64,000 nucleotides of DNA from Bacillota bacterium (GCA_017656135.1 JACDOJ010000003.1:57788-121787), one strand, 5' to 3'; shown: positions 40,715 through 51,738, counted from the first letter of the stretch. Numbers and translations are program-made. Notes: generated by a model from the sequence alone, not told the origin.

Positions 40715-41737
40715 TCAAAACAAACTGCTCTGTTTCTCCTCGCCGGGCTGGTCCAGCCCTAGGTACTGGTAGGCTTTACCGGTAGCCACCCTGCCTCTGG
40801 GGGTCCTTTGCAAGTAACCCAGCTGCAGTAGGTAAGGCTCGTAGACATCTTCAATAGTCGCAGCCTCCTCCTGGATGGAGGCGGCCAGCGTCTCAAGGCC
40901 CACAGGGCCACCGCTGAACTTGTGGACTATGGTTTTCAAAAGGTTCCGGTCGTTTTCATCCAGCCCCAGTGAATCCACATTCATCATCCGGAGAGCCCTA
41001 TCGGCGATCTCTCGGGTGATGACGCCTTCTCCCCGAACTTGGGCGTAGTCTCTTACCCGCCGGAGAAGCCGGTTAGCTATCCGGGGAACCCCCCTAGACC
41101 GGCGGGCCAGCTCCATCGCCCCGTCAGGGTCGATGGGTATACCCAGAATCTGGGCTGACCTAGTCACAATTTGACAAAGCTCATCTACAGTATACATTTC
41201 CAGCCGGCTGATGATACCAAAGCGGTCTCTCAGCGGAGAGGACAGGTTGCCCGCCCGAGTGGTGGCGCCGACCAGGGTGAACGGATTCAAATCCAATCGG
41301 ACAGACCGAGCGGCGGGCCCCTTGCCGATGATGATATCCAGGGCAAAATCCTCCATCGCCGGATACAAGATCTCTTCAATGGATCGGTTCAGGCGATGAA
41401 TCTCATCAATGAACAAGACATCTCTAGGCTGCAAGTTGGTGAGGATGGCAGCCAAATCCCCAGGACGCTCAATGGCCGGCCCGGAGGTGACATGAAATTG
41501 AACCCCAAGCTCGTTGGCGATAATCCCGGCCAGCGTGGTCTTTCCTAGGCCGGGCGGCCCATATAAAAGAACATGGTCCAGCGCATCTCCCCTGGCCAGG
41601 GCTGCGGTTATGTAAACCTCGAGGCTGGTAACAGCCTTCTTTTGACCGATGTATTCACTGAGCCGCTTAGGCCTGACATCCCGGTCGAAATCGGCATCTT
41701 CGGGCCGTTCCTTGGGAGATACAAATCGCTCAGTCAT
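40715..41737 (-). CDS. ruvB: Holliday junction branch migration helicase RuvB
   Basis: [57 protein letters not shown]. Confidence 0.99.
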   Translation of the reverse strand: MTERFVSPKERPEDADFDRDVRPKRLSEYIGQKKAVTSLEVYITAALARGDALDHVLLYGPPGLGKTTLAGIIANELGVQFHVTSGPAIERPGDLAAILTNLQPRDVLFIDEIHRLNRSIEEILYPAMEDFALDIIIGKGPAARSVRLDLNPFTLVGATTRAGNLSSPLRDRFGIISRLEMYTVDELCQIVTRSAQILGIPIDPDGAMELARRSRGVPRIANRLLRRVRDYAQVRGEGVITREIADRALRMMNVDSLGLDENDRNLLKTIVHKFSGGPVGLETLAASIQEEAATIEDVYEPYLLQLGYLQRTPRGRVATGKAYQYLGLDQPGEEKQSSLF

Positions 41738-42357
41738 GAGTTTACCTCCAGGTTCCTGGTTTGCTTCAAGGCCTCTTTGATTAACTGCTGCACCTCTGCC
41801 TCTTCACCTAAAGCCCGGTAGGCGGCCTGAGCAGCCCTGGCAGCAGTCAATTGGGGATAACCTAAGGCCACCAAAGCCTCAATGACCTCCTGCAGCTTGC
41901 TCCCGCCGGATGGGTGACTGTCTGCCGCTGCCACCTGAACTGCAGCTCCGCTCTCTACGCTTAACTTGTCTTTTAGTTCTACGACGAGCCGCTGAGCGGT
42001 CTTTTTACCTATCCCATTGATACTGGTCAATAAGTTCAAGTTCTCAGTTACCAAGGCCTGTACTAGCTCATCCAGGCTCAGCTGAGAAAGGATTCCCAGA
42101 GCGGTCTTGGGACCGATACCGGAGACTCCGATTAAAACCGAAAAGATCTCCCGTTCCTCCCAAGTCTCGAAGGCAAAGAGCTGCATAGCGTCCTCACGAA
42201 CCACAAGGTAGGTGAAGACGAAAACCTCAGACCCCTTGGGACCAAGGTTGTTCCAGCTTCGTTCCGCCATCAGCGCCCGGTACCCGACGCCGCCAGCTTC
42301 AATCACCACTTCCCCGGGCTTCTTAAACAGGATTTTTCCTCTTAAGGAAGCAATCAA
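41734..42357 (-). CDS. ruvA: Holliday junction branch migration protein RuvA
   Basis: [64 protein letters not shown]. Confidence 0.98.
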   Translation of the reverse strand: MIASLRGKILFKKPGEVVIEAGGVGYRALMAERSWNNLGPKGSEVFVFTYLVVREDAMQLFAFETWEEREIFSVLIGVSGIGPKTALGILSQLSLDELVQALVTENLNLLTSINGIGKKTAQRLVVELKDKLSVESGAAVQVAAADSHPSGGSKLQEVIEALVALGYPQLTAARAAQAAYRALGEEAEVQQLIKEALKQTRNLEVNS

Positions 42358-42860
42358 TGTCCTATCCTTCCTCTCCTAGCCAAGCCAGCCAGGCTTTCCG
42401 CAGAATTAATATGACAGATGCCTACCGCCAGGGCATCACAGGCATCATCAGGCTGGGGAACCTCTTTGAGTTTTAGCAAAGCCTTAACCATGTAACCTAC
42501 CTGTTCCTTAGTGGCCCTGCCCTCTCCGGTCACCGACTGTTTCACTTGCAGAGGTGTATATTCAAAGACCTCCAGCCCGTGCTGAGCGGCAACTAGAAGG
42601 GCCACTCCCCTGGCCTCTCCCACGGATAAGGCGGTCTTCACATTTTTGTTAAAAAAGAGCGACTCAACCGCCAGACAATCGGGAGCATAGTGCTGGACCA
42701 GTTCCTCCAACCCGGAGTAGAGCTTGGCCAGGCGTAGATGAGGAGCCATTTTAGCCGGAGTGCGTAAAACCCCGTACGTACCCACTTGGATACCCCGTTC
42801 CTTTTTTAGAACGGAATAGCCCATAATGGCAGTTCCAGGGTCTATTCCCAATACAATCAT
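42354..42860 (-). CDS. ruvC: Holliday junction resolvase RuvC
   Basis: MIVLGIDPGTAIMGYSVL; AVESLFFNKNVKTALSVGEARGV. Confidence 0.98.
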   Translation of the reverse strand: MIVLGIDPGTAIMGYSVLKKERGIQVGTYGVLRTPAKMAPHLRLAKLYSGLEELVQHYAPDCLAVESLFFNKNVKTALSVGEARGVALLVAAQHGLEVFEYTPLQVKQSVTGEGRATKEQVGYMVKALLKLKEVPQPDDACDALAVGICHINSAESLAGLARRGRIGH

Positions 42861-42861
42861 A

Positions 42862-42907
42862 AAAACCGCCTCCCAACAGCCAAAAGACTATTTCGACAGG
42901 CGGTTTT
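42862..42907 (-). promoter_or_regulatory. Perfect 10-bp inverted repeat between the bofC-like gene and ruvC abutting the ruvC SD
   Basis: plus AAAACCGCCT (42862-42871) pairs with AGGCGGTTTT (42898-42907); minus ...GGGAGGCGGTTTTTATG (ruvC start). Confidence 0.65.
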
Positions 42908-42930
42908 GTATCTCCTGTGCTGGTATTGAC

Positions 42931-43521
42931 TCAATCGGCAAAGGCCAGGCTGCTGAGGCTCATGAGCACCTCCATGAGGTTCTTGTCGTTGTAAACGGTA
43001 ATCCCCTTCTGCAAGTCACTGACCTCCTGCGGCGGGAGCATATTGACCGGAATGTCCGTGGTTTCCGCCACCTCATAGGCAAGGCCCGGCACGCCCCGGA
43101 AGACGGCTACATAGCCCCCGTCAATTCCCAAAAAACGCCGGGATGCATGCAAAGGAGCCAGCTCATTCCGAACCTCGCGGATGACAATCTCACTGGGCGT
43201 GAACCGCTCGATGATCCCGTTTTTGAGATGAATGGCCAGTTCAGCTCTGGTCAAACCCACAAGCTCAGTCGGAAGTGTGCCTCTCTCCTCCACTTCCAAC
43301 TTAGATTTGGCGTAAAAAACCTTACGAACCACTACCGCCCCTGAGCGGGTAAGATCTTCCCCTGAACCTTCGGAAAAGGGAAAGAGCCGAGGCAGCAGCT
43401 TGGGCTCGCTCTTTTCCACCGGGTGCAGGTAGACAAAAGAGAAATAGGTGATGGCGAAACTGGCCAGCGCCAACACCAACCCTACGAGCAAGAGGGCTTG
43501 AAAACGTCTTCTGGAATTCAT
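42931..43521 (-). CDS. BofC C-terminal-domain-like, membrane-anchored protein
   Basis: N-terminal TM; IREVRNELAPLHASRRFLGIDGGYVAVFRGVPG... BofC-C-like; between yebC and ruvC. Confidence 0.65.
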   Translation of the reverse strand: MNSRRRFQALLLVGLVLALASFAITYFSFVYLHPVEKSEPKLLPRLFPFSEGSGEDLTRSGAVVVRKVFYAKSKLEVEERGTLPTELVGLTRAELAIHLKNGIIERFTPSEIVIREVRNELAPLHASRRFLGIDGGYVAVFRGVPGLAYEVAETTDIPVNMLPPQEVSDLQKGITVYNDKNLMEVLMSLSSLAFAD

Positions 43522-43577
43522 CGGGATGGCCACCCCCTTACAGATAACCTTCCCGAGATCCGGCTGAATATACAAAT

Positions 43578-44342
43578 TTATTCTATTTTCTCAAAGACCT
43601 CATCGGGTATATCCGCATTGTAGTAGACATTCTGAACATCATCGTAGTCATCCAGAGCCGTGATCAACTTGGCCAGCTTGAGAGCGGTTTCCTCATCCAG
43701 ATTCACCTTGTTATTAGGGATCATGGTAATTTCGGCATCGGTGTATTTAACCCCTGCAGTGCTCAACTTCTCCTGAACCTCGTCAAACTGAGCAGGGTCT
43801 GTGATGATCTCCACATAATCCGGATGGGACTGGACATCCTCAGCTCCAGCCTCTAAAGCCAGCATGAGGAGAGTGTCTTCATCGAGACCGCCGGGAAGCT
43901 GGCCATCTTCTTTTTCCACCACAAAGAGCCCTTTTTTATCAAACATCCAAGCCACACAACCGGTTTCCCCTAAGTTACCGCCGTACTTGGAAAAAATGTG
44001 CCGGATATCGCCGGCGGTCCGATTACGGTTGTCAGTGACGATATCCAGGTAGACCGCTACTCCGCCGGGACCATAACCTTCATAAACCATCTCTTCGACC
44101 TGTTCGGCCCCGATTTCACCGGTCCCCCGTAGAATGGCCCGGTTGATATTATCATTGGGCATGTTGATAGATTTGGCTTTTTCCACGGCCAGGCGAAGCC
44201 GGAAGTTGGTATTGGGGTCACCTCCCCCTTCCCGGGCAGCGATCATGATTTCCCGGGCCAGTTTAGTGAACATCTTGCCCTTGACAGCGTCTGCCTTCGC
44301 CTTCTTATGTTTAATGTTTGCCCACTTTGAATGTCCTGCCAA
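43578..44342 (-). CDS. YebC/PmpR family transcriptional/translation factor
   Basis: AGHSKWANIKHKKAKADAVKGKMFTKLAREIMIAAREGGGDPNTNFRLRLAVEKAKSINMPNDNI; TTG start at 44342. Confidence 0.97.
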   Translation of the reverse strand: MAGHSKWANIKHKKAKADAVKGKMFTKLAREIMIAAREGGGDPNTNFRLRLAVEKAKSINMPNDNINRAILRGTGEIGAEQVEEMVYEGYGPGGVAVYLDIVTDNRNRTAGDIRHIFSKYGGNLGETGCVAWMFDKKGLFVVEKEDGQLPGGLDEDTLLMLALEAGAEDVQSHPDYVEIITDPAQFDEVQEKLSTAGVKYTDAEITMIPNNKVNLDEETALKLAKLITALDDYDDVQNVYYNADIPDEVFEKIE

Positions 44343-44366
44343 ATCAGTTCCCTCCCACACACGTGT

Positions 44367-45029
44367 TTAATGCTCCAGAATCCTCGTCTCCCTGATTTTG
44401 GCTCGTATGAACAAGTAGGCTGAGCCCAAAACCACCAGAGAAATGTAGCCAGGTAGCTGGGGAGAGAGGATAAATAAATCATAAACCGCATGCAGCAAAA
44501 TGGCAATAGTGAGCCCTTGGATCAAAAACGCCCGCTCCCTGTCAGGGTTGAATTTAGCCAGGCCCAAATAGTAGCCGAGCACTCCGGAGAAAGAGGCATG
44601 GGCCAAGCAGGCCACCAGTGCCCTCAAGGGAGCGATGGAAATCCCAAAACTCAAGGCGTAAAACAGATTTTCCAGGGCGGCAAAACCTAGACCTACACCG
44701 ATGGAATAAATGATGCCGTCCACCGGTTCATCAAACTCCGGGTGCTCGTAAACCTCCCGGCGAACAGCCAGGTACTTGATTCCCTCTTCCGGAAGGCCAA
44801 TAAAAAAAACACTGGCCAAAGCCAGACCCCAGAGGGAGCCGGGGTTGGTAATGAAACCTCTAAAAGGCAGTTCCACCAGTGCCGCAGGGAGAACCGCCAG
44901 CATTCCGGCGACAAAGGATTTGGTAACAAGGGCCCTGGGTTCAGGAGCGAACCTGTCCTGACGGTAAAAGAACCAAAGCCAGGCCAAACCTGGCCCCAAA
45001 GAGACTGCCAAAAGGATGATATAGGACAT
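44367..45029 (-). CDS. PrsW family intramembrane metalloprotease
   Basis: multi-TM; FFIGLPEEGIKYLAVRREVYEHPEFDEPVDGIIYSIGVGLGFAALENLFY. Confidence 0.9.
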   Translation of the reverse strand: MSYIILLAVSLGPGLAWLWFFYRQDRFAPEPRALVTKSFVAGMLAVLPAALVELPFRGFITNPGSLWGLALASVFFIGLPEEGIKYLAVRREVYEHPEFDEPVDGIIYSIGVGLGFAALENLFYALSFGISIAPLRALVACLAHASFSGVLGYYLGLAKFNPDRERAFLIQGLTIAILLHAVYDLFILSPQLPGYISLVVLGSAYLFIRAKIRETRILEH

Positions 45030-45087
45030 AAGACCCTCCTCAAGGATTTGATTACATCACTCTAGTTTCTTGAGGAACTTCAGGGAA

Positions 45088-45588
45088 TTATGCGTGCCGG
45101 GATTTTATAAAATAATCCAGGCCGGCGATAAGAGAGATAATGAATCCCAGGGAAACCAAGTAAACCCCCGCCGGAAACCGCAGGATAGTGGAAATGATTC
45201 CTATGTACAAGACCACAGTGGCTCCTTTACCCAAGTAGGAGGCGCTTAAAAGCTCCTGGTGAGTCAGGTAGTACCTGGCTCCGCCAATGACCAAGGCCAG
45301 TTCCTTGAAAAAGAGGGCGAACCCGAGCCAATCCGGCAGCTCCCTGGTGACCATCAAGGCGGCCACAGCGGAGATAACCATCAGCTTGTCCGCCACTGGA
45401 TCCAGTATCTTACCCAACGTCGAAATCTCGTTTCGGCTGCGGGCCAGATACCCATCTAACATGTCACTGGCACCGGCTAAAAGCAAGACTGCCACACTCC
45501 AAACCCGGCCGCCGCGATGCACAAAAAAATAGAGGAACACGGGAATGAGAAAAACTCTGGCTACCGAGATATAGCTTGCTAACGTCAT
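45088..45588 (-). CDS. pgsA: CDP-diacylglycerol--glycerol-3-phosphate 3-phosphatidyltransferase
   Basis: CDP-alcohol phosphotransferase motif DMLDGYLARSRNEISTLGKILDPVADK; MTLASYISVARVFLIP start preferred. Confidence 0.93.
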   Translation of the reverse strand: MTLASYISVARVFLIPVFLYFFVHRGGRVWSVAVLLLAGASDMLDGYLARSRNEISTLGKILDPVADKLMVISAVAALMVTRELPDWLGFALFFKELALVIGGARYYLTHQELLSASYLGKGATVVLYIGIISTILRFPAGVYLVSLGFIISLIAGLDYFIKSRHA

Positions 45589-45691
45589 TACGCTGTCTCC
45601 TCCTGTAACTACCCCTCTATTGTTCTTGGCAAACCGTCTTTTTTCCTTTTTAGCGGCAGGGCTCTTTTCAATAATAGCGTATGCTAGGATT

Positions 45692-46267
45692 ATGGACAAC
45701 AAGAAGCACCAGTTACGCGAAGAGATTAAGAGACTGCGCCGGGAGTTGGAACCGGAAAAGCGTGAAGAGTGGAGCCGCAAAATCCGCCGGCGGCTTTTGG
45801 TACTGCCGGAGGTTCAGGCGGCTAAAACCCTCATGGGGTATTTAGCTTTACCTGGCGAGGTAATAGTAGACCCACTCCTCATCAGGCTGCAACAAGCCGG
45901 AACCAGAGTGGGTGTGCCCGTGTTGTTAAACGGTGAAATCGTGCCTTATGAACTGACTGCCCCGGAGAGACTCACCACCGGCAGCTTTGGACTCCGGGAA
46001 CCTGACCCACGGGCCAGCCACCGGATCCCTCCGGCCCAAATCGATTTGATCATAATGCCCGGTTTAGCCTTTGATGAAGCCGGGCATCGCTTGGGCTTTG
46101 GAAAAGGTTACTATGACCGTTTTCTCGCACGCTTTGGAGCCAAGGCCAAGCGCCCCAAACTACTCGCAGTAGCCTTCGATTTCCAGGTATACCCCGAAAT
46201 CCCCTCTGAGGAACACGATATCCCTGTAGATGCCGTGTTAACTCCAACGAGGCTGATTCGGGTTTAG
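45692..46267 (+). CDS. 5-formyltetrahydrofolate cyclo-ligase
   Basis: MDNKKHQLREEIKRLRRELEPE; DLIIMPGLAFDEAGHRLGFGKGYYDRFLARF. Confidence 0.95.
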   Translation: MDNKKHQLREEIKRLRRELEPEKREEWSRKIRRRLLVLPEVQAAKTLMGYLALPGEVIVDPLLIRLQQAGTRVGVPVLLNGEIVPYELTAPERLTTGSFGLREPDPRASHRIPPAQIDLIIMPGLAFDEAGHRLGFGKGYYDRFLARFGAKAKRPKLLAVAFDFQVYPEIPSEEHDIPVDAVLTPTRLIRV

Positions 46268-46270
46268 CCT

Positions 46271-47326
46271 CTACGTCTCTAATAGGGCCTCGATCTTGGC
46301 CAAGTCGCAGTACTCTTCCAGGTGCTCCCGGGCCTGGGATATGGCTTTGGAATCTGAAGCCTGGATCTTCCTGGTCACAAAGTGCAGCTTCTCCACGGTG
46401 GTGAAGGTATCGTGCGGCACCAAGAGAACCGGGACCTTTTGCTCCGCCGCCCGGGTCAAGACCCGCATATCGGGGTAAATTCCGCCGGTGAGAATCAGTA
46501 CCGAGGTGCTGGTTTCCAGAGCTGCCAGAGCGATCATCGGCCGGTCACCGCCGACCACCACGGCCTTATTAATTGAACGGTGGAAATAATTCAGGGCGCT
46601 CTCCGGGGTCATGGCCCCGATCACCGTTTCCTCTACCGGCCGGTCCAGGTGTTTCTCCCCTTCCAAAACTTCGCCGCCTAAGACCTCAGCGACCTCCCGA
46701 ACTGTAGGAGCCACCAGTTCGGCTTTTTTGGGAATAATCCCCAACACCGAATAGCCTTCTTTCTCCAAAATGGGTGTGTAGACCCCCCGGCACTTGTCCA
46801 TGTTCTGTTTGGGGACGTTGTTGAAAATGACTCCACCTACATCTGCCCCAACTGACTCCAGATACCGGAGATGGAGTAAAGCATTGTCCAGATGGTAATC
46901 AAATTCCCCTTTGCTGACCAAGAGGGGTTTCAGACCTAAAAGTCTGCTTAACCGCGGTGCATCAAGCCTTAAAGCCATCATGGTCTGGGGAGCAGTGGTT
47001 CCCTCCACAATGAGGTAGTCCAAGCCTCGGGTAACTTCGTCAAAGCACTCTTTGACCCTAGCCTGTGTTTCCTCCGGGGAGGTATACTTTGACAAGTAAC
47101 TGGGGCTGGTGTGGAAGGGGACGATGGTTTCCACATCGGCAGCCATGCCCAATAGCTCTTTCATCAAGATACCGTCTCTGTCCTGCCGCTGGCTGGTTCC
47201 AGCCACGCTCCCCACCGGTTTGAAGTAGCCGACCTTCGCCCCTCTGTCTATTAAGCGCATGGCTATAGCCACACACAAGGCGGTTTTACCGCTCCCTCCC
47301 GAACCTAGCACAAATAAACCTTTCAC
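46271..47326 (-). CDS. BioD-like P-loop + DRTGG domain protein (resembles the N-terminal half of long-form phosphotransacetylase)
   Basis: LFVLGSGGSGKTALCVAIAMRLIDRGAKVGYFKPVG; C-terminal DRTGG-like ALAALETSTSVLILTGGIYPDMRVLTRAAEQKVPVLLVPHDTFTTVEKL. Confidence 0.85.
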   Translation of the reverse strand: MKGLFVLGSGGSGKTALCVAIAMRLIDRGAKVGYFKPVGSVAGTSQRQDRDGILMKELLGMAADVETIVPFHTSPSYLSKYTSPEETQARVKECFDEVTRGLDYLIVEGTTAPQTMMALRLDAPRLSRLLGLKPLLVSKGEFDYHLDNALLHLRYLESVGADVGGVIFNNVPKQNMDKCRGVYTPILEKEGYSVLGIIPKKAELVAPTVREVAEVLGGEVLEGEKHLDRPVEETVIGAMTPESALNYFHRSINKAVVVGGDRPMIALAALETSTSVLILTGGIYPDMRVLTRAAEQKVPVLLVPHDTFTTVEKLHFVTRKIQASDSKAISQAREHLEEYCDLAKIEALLET

Positions 47327-49437
47327 GCTTTTCCCACCTCTCGCAAAGTGATTTTAATATCGACTGCTGAAACCCCGTCCTCCCAGACGAAGAGGGGATT
47401 GATGTCGATCTCGTTGATTTGCGGAAAATCTCTGGAGAGAATGGCTACTTTTGCTAGCGTGTCCACAATCGCGTTTATATCCCCGGGCTTCTCGCCCCTG
47501 ATGCCCTTAAGCAGTTTGTAGGCTTTGGTTTCCTGAACCATCTCATGCAAGTCAGCTAAATCAAGGCCATGAACCACCCGGAAGGAGACATCCTTGAGCA
47601 AATTGACGTAAATGCCGCCGAGACCAAACATCAATAGCGGGCCGAACTGAAGGTCTCGGGTCATCCCAATGATACACTCGCGGCCGGGCCGGTCCATCTT
47701 TTGAACCTCTACTCCGTAGGCCTGGGTACCGGGCAAGTGATAGTGCAGGTTCTCAATGATCTCGTGAAAAGCCTGGAAGACCTCGCTCTCAGTTTTGATG
47801 TTCAGCTTCACTCCACCCAAGTCCGTCTTGTGGAGCACTTTGGGAGCCGCCAATTTCATGACCACCGGGAAACCGATTTCCTTGGCAATCTCCACCGCTT
47901 CCTCGGCGCTTTTCGCCAGTTTAGTGGGTGCCGAGTTCACCCCCATGAGGGTGAGAATCTCAGCGCCTTCACTGCCAAAGAGAATATGGCGCCGGTCAGC
48001 CGCAGCCTCGCTGATGATTTCATTGATGCGGTCCCGTTCCACTTCAAGCTCTGGTAAAGGTTTGTGGCCTTGTCTCTCCCGCAATCGGGCGTAGGTGGAG
48101 AGATAGGAGAAAGCCTCCACTGCCGGTTCGGCAAAACTGTAGCAGGGTATGCCCGCTGACCGCAGGAGACTAGCTCCCTCAGCAACCGACTTGCCGCCCA
48201 TGAACGCTGCCACAATCGGCTTGTCGGGAGCCTTTTTATGCACCTCGAGGATGGTCTCGGCTGTTTCTTTAGGTTCAGTGACCGCCTGCGGAGTCAAGAG
48301 AACCACTATGCCGTCCACATTTGGGTCCTCTGCGACGTGTTCCAGAGCGATTTTATACCGGTCGGCCTTGGCATCGCCGATCACGTCCACAGGGTTCAAC
48401 AAGTTGGACTCAGCAGGAAGCAGAGGACGCATCGATTCGATGGTCTCTTTGGTGAACCGCGACATCTCCAAGCCTAAAGATTCAACAGCATCAGCGGCGA
48501 TGATGCCGGGACCGCCGGCATTGGTGACAATGGTCACTCGGTTGCCGCGAGGCAATGGCTGAGAGAGGAAGACCAACGCCAAGGAGAAGAGATCCTCCAT
48601 CCGCCGCACCCGTAAGACGCCGGACTGCTTGAAGACGGTCTCATAGGTGCGGTCGTTGCCGGCCAAAGCACCGGTATGCGACGAAGCGGCTCTGGCCCCT
48701 GCTTCGCTGGTACCAGCTTTGAAAATGATCACCGGCTTACGGGCGCTGGCTTTGCGAGCCACCTCCATGAACCGGGGACCGTCGACCACATTCTCGATGT
48801 AGCACAAGATCACTTTGGTATTTGGATCCTGGGCGGCGGCTTCGATGAAATCAGCTTCATTAAGCCCGGCCTTATTCCCAAGGCTAACGAATTTGCTCAG
48901 CCCGATCTTTTGCGAGATGGCCCAGTCCAGAACAGCGGTTCCCAAGGCCCCACTCTGGGATATGAAAGCTATTTCCCCTGGCTCCGGAAAATCCTGAGCG
49001 AAGGAGGCGTTGATAGGAGTGTGAGTATCCATCATTCCCAAACAGTTGGGTCCCAACAGGTTCATCCCGCTGGTCCGAGCGATCTCCACCAACTGCCGCT
49101 CTAGTTCGGCCCCTGCTTTGCCCACTTCCTTGAAGCCGGCTGTGATTACAATCAGGTTCTTAATCTTCTGGCGGGCACACTCCTGGGCCACAGCCAAAAC
49201 CGCCCGTGCTGGGACGGTCACAATCACCAGGTCAATGCTGCCGACATCTTGCACTGCCGCAGTGACATTGGGGTAGGCGGTTAAACCCTCAATCTGATCG
49301 GCTTTAGGGTTGATAGGAATGATTTTGCCCTTGAACCCGCACTCAATCAAATTGACCAGAACACTGTTCCCCACTTTGCCACGTGTGCTGGAAGCGCCTA
49401 CAACTGCTACCGATTTGGGATTGAAAAACCGTTCCAC
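47323..49437 (-). CDS. ADP-forming acetate/acyl-CoA ligase, fused alpha-beta subunits
   Basis: FFNPKSVAVVGASSTRGKVGNSVLVNLIECGFKGKIIPINPKADQIEG; ATP-grasp VGFPVVMKLAAPKVLHKTDLGGVKLNI. Confidence 0.93.
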   Translation of the reverse strand: MERFFNPKSVAVVGASSTRGKVGNSVLVNLIECGFKGKIIPINPKADQIEGLTAYPNVTAAVQDVGSIDLVIVTVPARAVLAVAQECARQKIKNLIVITAGFKEVGKAGAELERQLVEIARTSGMNLLGPNCLGMMDTHTPINASFAQDFPEPGEIAFISQSGALGTAVLDWAISQKIGLSKFVSLGNKAGLNEADFIEAAAQDPNTKVILCYIENVVDGPRFMEVARKASARKPVIIFKAGTSEAGARAASSHTGALAGNDRTYETVFKQSGVLRVRRMEDLFSLALVFLSQPLPRGNRVTIVTNAGGPGIIAADAVESLGLEMSRFTKETIESMRPLLPAESNLLNPVDVIGDAKADRYKIALEHVAEDPNVDGIVVLLTPQAVTEPKETAETILEVHKKAPDKPIVAAFMGGKSVAEGASLLRSAGIPCYSFAEPAVEAFSYLSTYARLRERQGHKPLPELEVERDRINEIISEAAADRRHILFGSEGAEILTLMGVNSAPTKLAKSAEEAVEIAKEIGFPVVMKLAAPKVLHKTDLGGVKLNIKTESEVFQAFHEIIENLHYHLPGTQAYGVEVQKMDRPGRECIIGMTRDLQFGPLLMFGLGGIYVNLLKDVSFRVVHGLDLADLHEMVQETKAYKLLKGIRGEKPGDINAIVDTLAKVAILSRDFPQINEIDINPLFVWEDGVSAVDIKITLREVGKA

Positions 49438-49466
49438 ATCTACTCACCTCGATGCCTATTCCCTTC

Positions 49467-49499
49467 TGAAAAAACCCGGCACTAATATAGTACCGGGTT
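49467..49499 (-). terminator. Terminator downstream of the MCP gene
   Basis: minus AACCCGG...CCGGGTT then TTTT. Confidence 0.75.
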
Positions 49500-49519
49500 G
49501 TACTATAGAGTTATGCCTC

Positions 49520-51232
49520 TCAATCGAGTTTGAAACGATCAACCTCTTCTTGAAGCTCTTTGGCCAGTTGAGCCAGGGAATCAGCGGCCGAGGCAATTTC
49601 CTGTACTGCTGCGGTTTGTTCTTCTGCACTGGCTGAGACCTCTTCTGTGCTGGCTGCGCTCTCTTCCGTGATGTTGGCGATATTCTCCACTGCGCTGACG
49701 ACTTCCTCACTACTGGAGTTCATCTGTTGAGCCGCCGCTGAAACTTCGTTGATCTGTTTAACCACTGTTTCCACTGCCCTGGCAATCTCTTCAAAAGCAG
49801 ACCCGGTGTTGTTGATTACAGCACTGCCAGAGGCGACCTCTTTGGTTCCGGATTCCATAGCTGCCACGGCCTTGGCGGTCTCAGACTGGATCTCCTGGAT
49901 CAACCCGGAGATCTGTTCAGCGGCTTGGCGGCTTTGTTCTGCCAACTTCCGGACTTCTTCAGCGACCACTGCGAAACCGCGGCCTTGCTCACCGGCCCGG
50001 GCCGCTTCAATGGCGGCATTCAAGGCCAAGAGGTTGGTCTGTTCGGCGATACCGGTGATCACATCCACAATCTGGCCAATCTCCCGGGAGCGTTCACCCA
50101 ACCCCTTGACCACTGAGGCAGAGTTATCGACGGTATTACGGATGGAATCCATCTGGGCCACCGCCTCTTTGACCAAGCTGGCGCCGGTGGAAGCAGCCTC
50201 AGAAGCTGTGGAAGAATCGGCGACCATATTCTGCAGCTTCGCACTGATACTCTTGATGATCTCAGACATCTGGTTGACCGCTCGCCCGGCGATATTGGCG
50301 CTCTTGGCCTGTTCCTCGGCTCCCCGGGCCAGCTCCTCCACTGTACTGGCCACCTGTTGGGCGGCGCGACCGGTCTCACCGGAACTGGCAGCCAGGCCTT
50401 GGCTGGAGGAAAGCACCTCCTGAGCCGTTTGTTGGACTTGACGCATCAGACCGCGAATTTTTTCCATAGCCATGTTGAACTCCTTGGCCATGTTTCCGAT
50501 CTCATCTTTGGAGTCGATATCCACATGCTGGCTTAAATCGCCCTGGGCGATGTGAGTCATGTAACCGGCAAACTTATTGAGAGGTTTAGAGATGACGGTA
50601 CTGATGTACCAAGCCACCAAGACGTTGGTGATGACCCCGATGATGATGATAATCAATTGGGCGGTGAAGGTGTCTTCATACATGCCCGCCGCGCTAAGAT
50701 GAGCCTCGTGGGCCGCCTTGTGTTTGAGCTCGGCCAACTTTTCGAAGGAAGCACCGGCCTTCTCAAAGATGCTGGAGTTGGAGATGAAAGCGGCACTGGC
50801 CAGTGAATCCAAGTCGGATTCGCCGTACATGACTATCTGCTCCAGTTGAGGCAGGGCCTCTTGGATGGCAGACCTGGTTTCAGCCAAAGCAGCCTTACCC
50901 TCTTCGGATGAAAAAGCGTTATCCAAACTATCCAACTTCTCCATGAGGGTGGACCTATATCTTTCAAAAGCCTCTTTGTAGTAGGCAATCTCCTCAGAAT
51001 TGGAAGCCAAAGCCACGTTGTTGGCCTCGACAATCATCCTGTTGAAAACGTTTTGAGCGGTCAAAACGGAATCCAACCCTACCAATTGGACATTGTAGAT
51101 CTCATCCACAGCCGAGTTGATCTGCCCAAGATTGGTCATGGCATTATAGCTGATCCAAATCAGATTCAAAGTGACCAAGATATTCAGGATCAGCATTTTC
51201 CTCTGAGTCTTTAAATTATATAGCCAGCGCAT
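49520..51232 (-). CDS. Methyl-accepting chemotaxis protein (4HB-type sensor, HAMP, MA domains)
   Basis: two TMs, HAMP, hairpin tip [47 protein letters not shown]. Confidence 0.97.
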   Translation of the reverse strand: MRWLYNLKTQRKMLILNILVTLNLIWISYNAMTNLGQINSAVDEIYNVQLVGLDSVLTAQNVFNRMIVEANNVALASNSEEIAYYKEAFERYRSTLMEKLDSLDNAFSSEEGKAALAETRSAIQEALPQLEQIVMYGESDLDSLASAAFISNSSIFEKAGASFEKLAELKHKAAHEAHLSAAGMYEDTFTAQLIIIIIGVITNVLVAWYISTVISKPLNKFAGYMTHIAQGDLSQHVDIDSKDEIGNMAKEFNMAMEKIRGLMRQVQQTAQEVLSSSQGLAASSGETGRAAQQVASTVEELARGAEEQAKSANIAGRAVNQMSEIIKSISAKLQNMVADSSTASEAASTGASLVKEAVAQMDSIRNTVDNSASVVKGLGERSREIGQIVDVITGIAEQTNLLALNAAIEAARAGEQGRGFAVVAEEVRKLAEQSRQAAEQISGLIQEIQSETAKAVAAMESGTKEVASGSAVINNTGSAFEEIARAVETVVKQINEVSAAAQQMNSSSEEVVSAVENIANITEESAASTEEVSASAEEQTAAVQEIASAADSLAQLAKELQEEVDRFKLD

Positions 51233-51258
51233 ACATTTTCCCCCTTGATCCGTTATAC

Positions 51259-51738
51259 TTAAGCTATCTCAGACTCATCAACCCTTGGCATCTTGTCCAG
51301 CTCAAAATCAGGGACAATCTTAGGCAGATCCAGGAGCATTATCAGTCTGTCCCCCTGCTTGCCGATGCCGGCGAAGTAGGCGGCTTCAGCCCTCTCGCTC
51401 AACCGCGGTGGAGGCTCGATAGCATCCTCAGGCAGCCGCAGGACCTCAGAGACGTGGTCTACGATCACTCCCAGGATCTTATCGCCGACCTCGACCACAA
51501 CAATCCTGGTGTCGTCATCGGCATCTGAAGTTTCCAACTCAAAGAAGTTCTTCAGATCTACAATAGGAATGATATCACCCCGCCGATTAATGACACCGGT
51601 CACGTGTTTAGGGGTCTTAGGAATTTTGGTAATCTGGGTCATGCGAATAATTTCTTGAACATTTTGAACTGGTACGCCGTACTCTTCGTCATTTAATTTG
51701 AAAACCACTAGTTGGATTTCTCCGGATGAGGCCATCCT
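51259..51738 (-). CDS. cheW: Chemotaxis protein CheW
   Basis: [58 protein letters not shown]. Confidence 0.96.
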   Translation of the reverse strand, partial: RMASSGEIQLVVFKLNDEEYGVPVQNVQEIIRMTQITKIPKTPKHVTGVINRRGDIIPIVDLKNFFELETSDADDDTRIVVVEVGDKILGVIVDHVSEVLRLPEDAIEPPPRLSERAEAAYFAGIGKQGDRLIMLLDLPKIVPDFELDKMPRVDESEIA

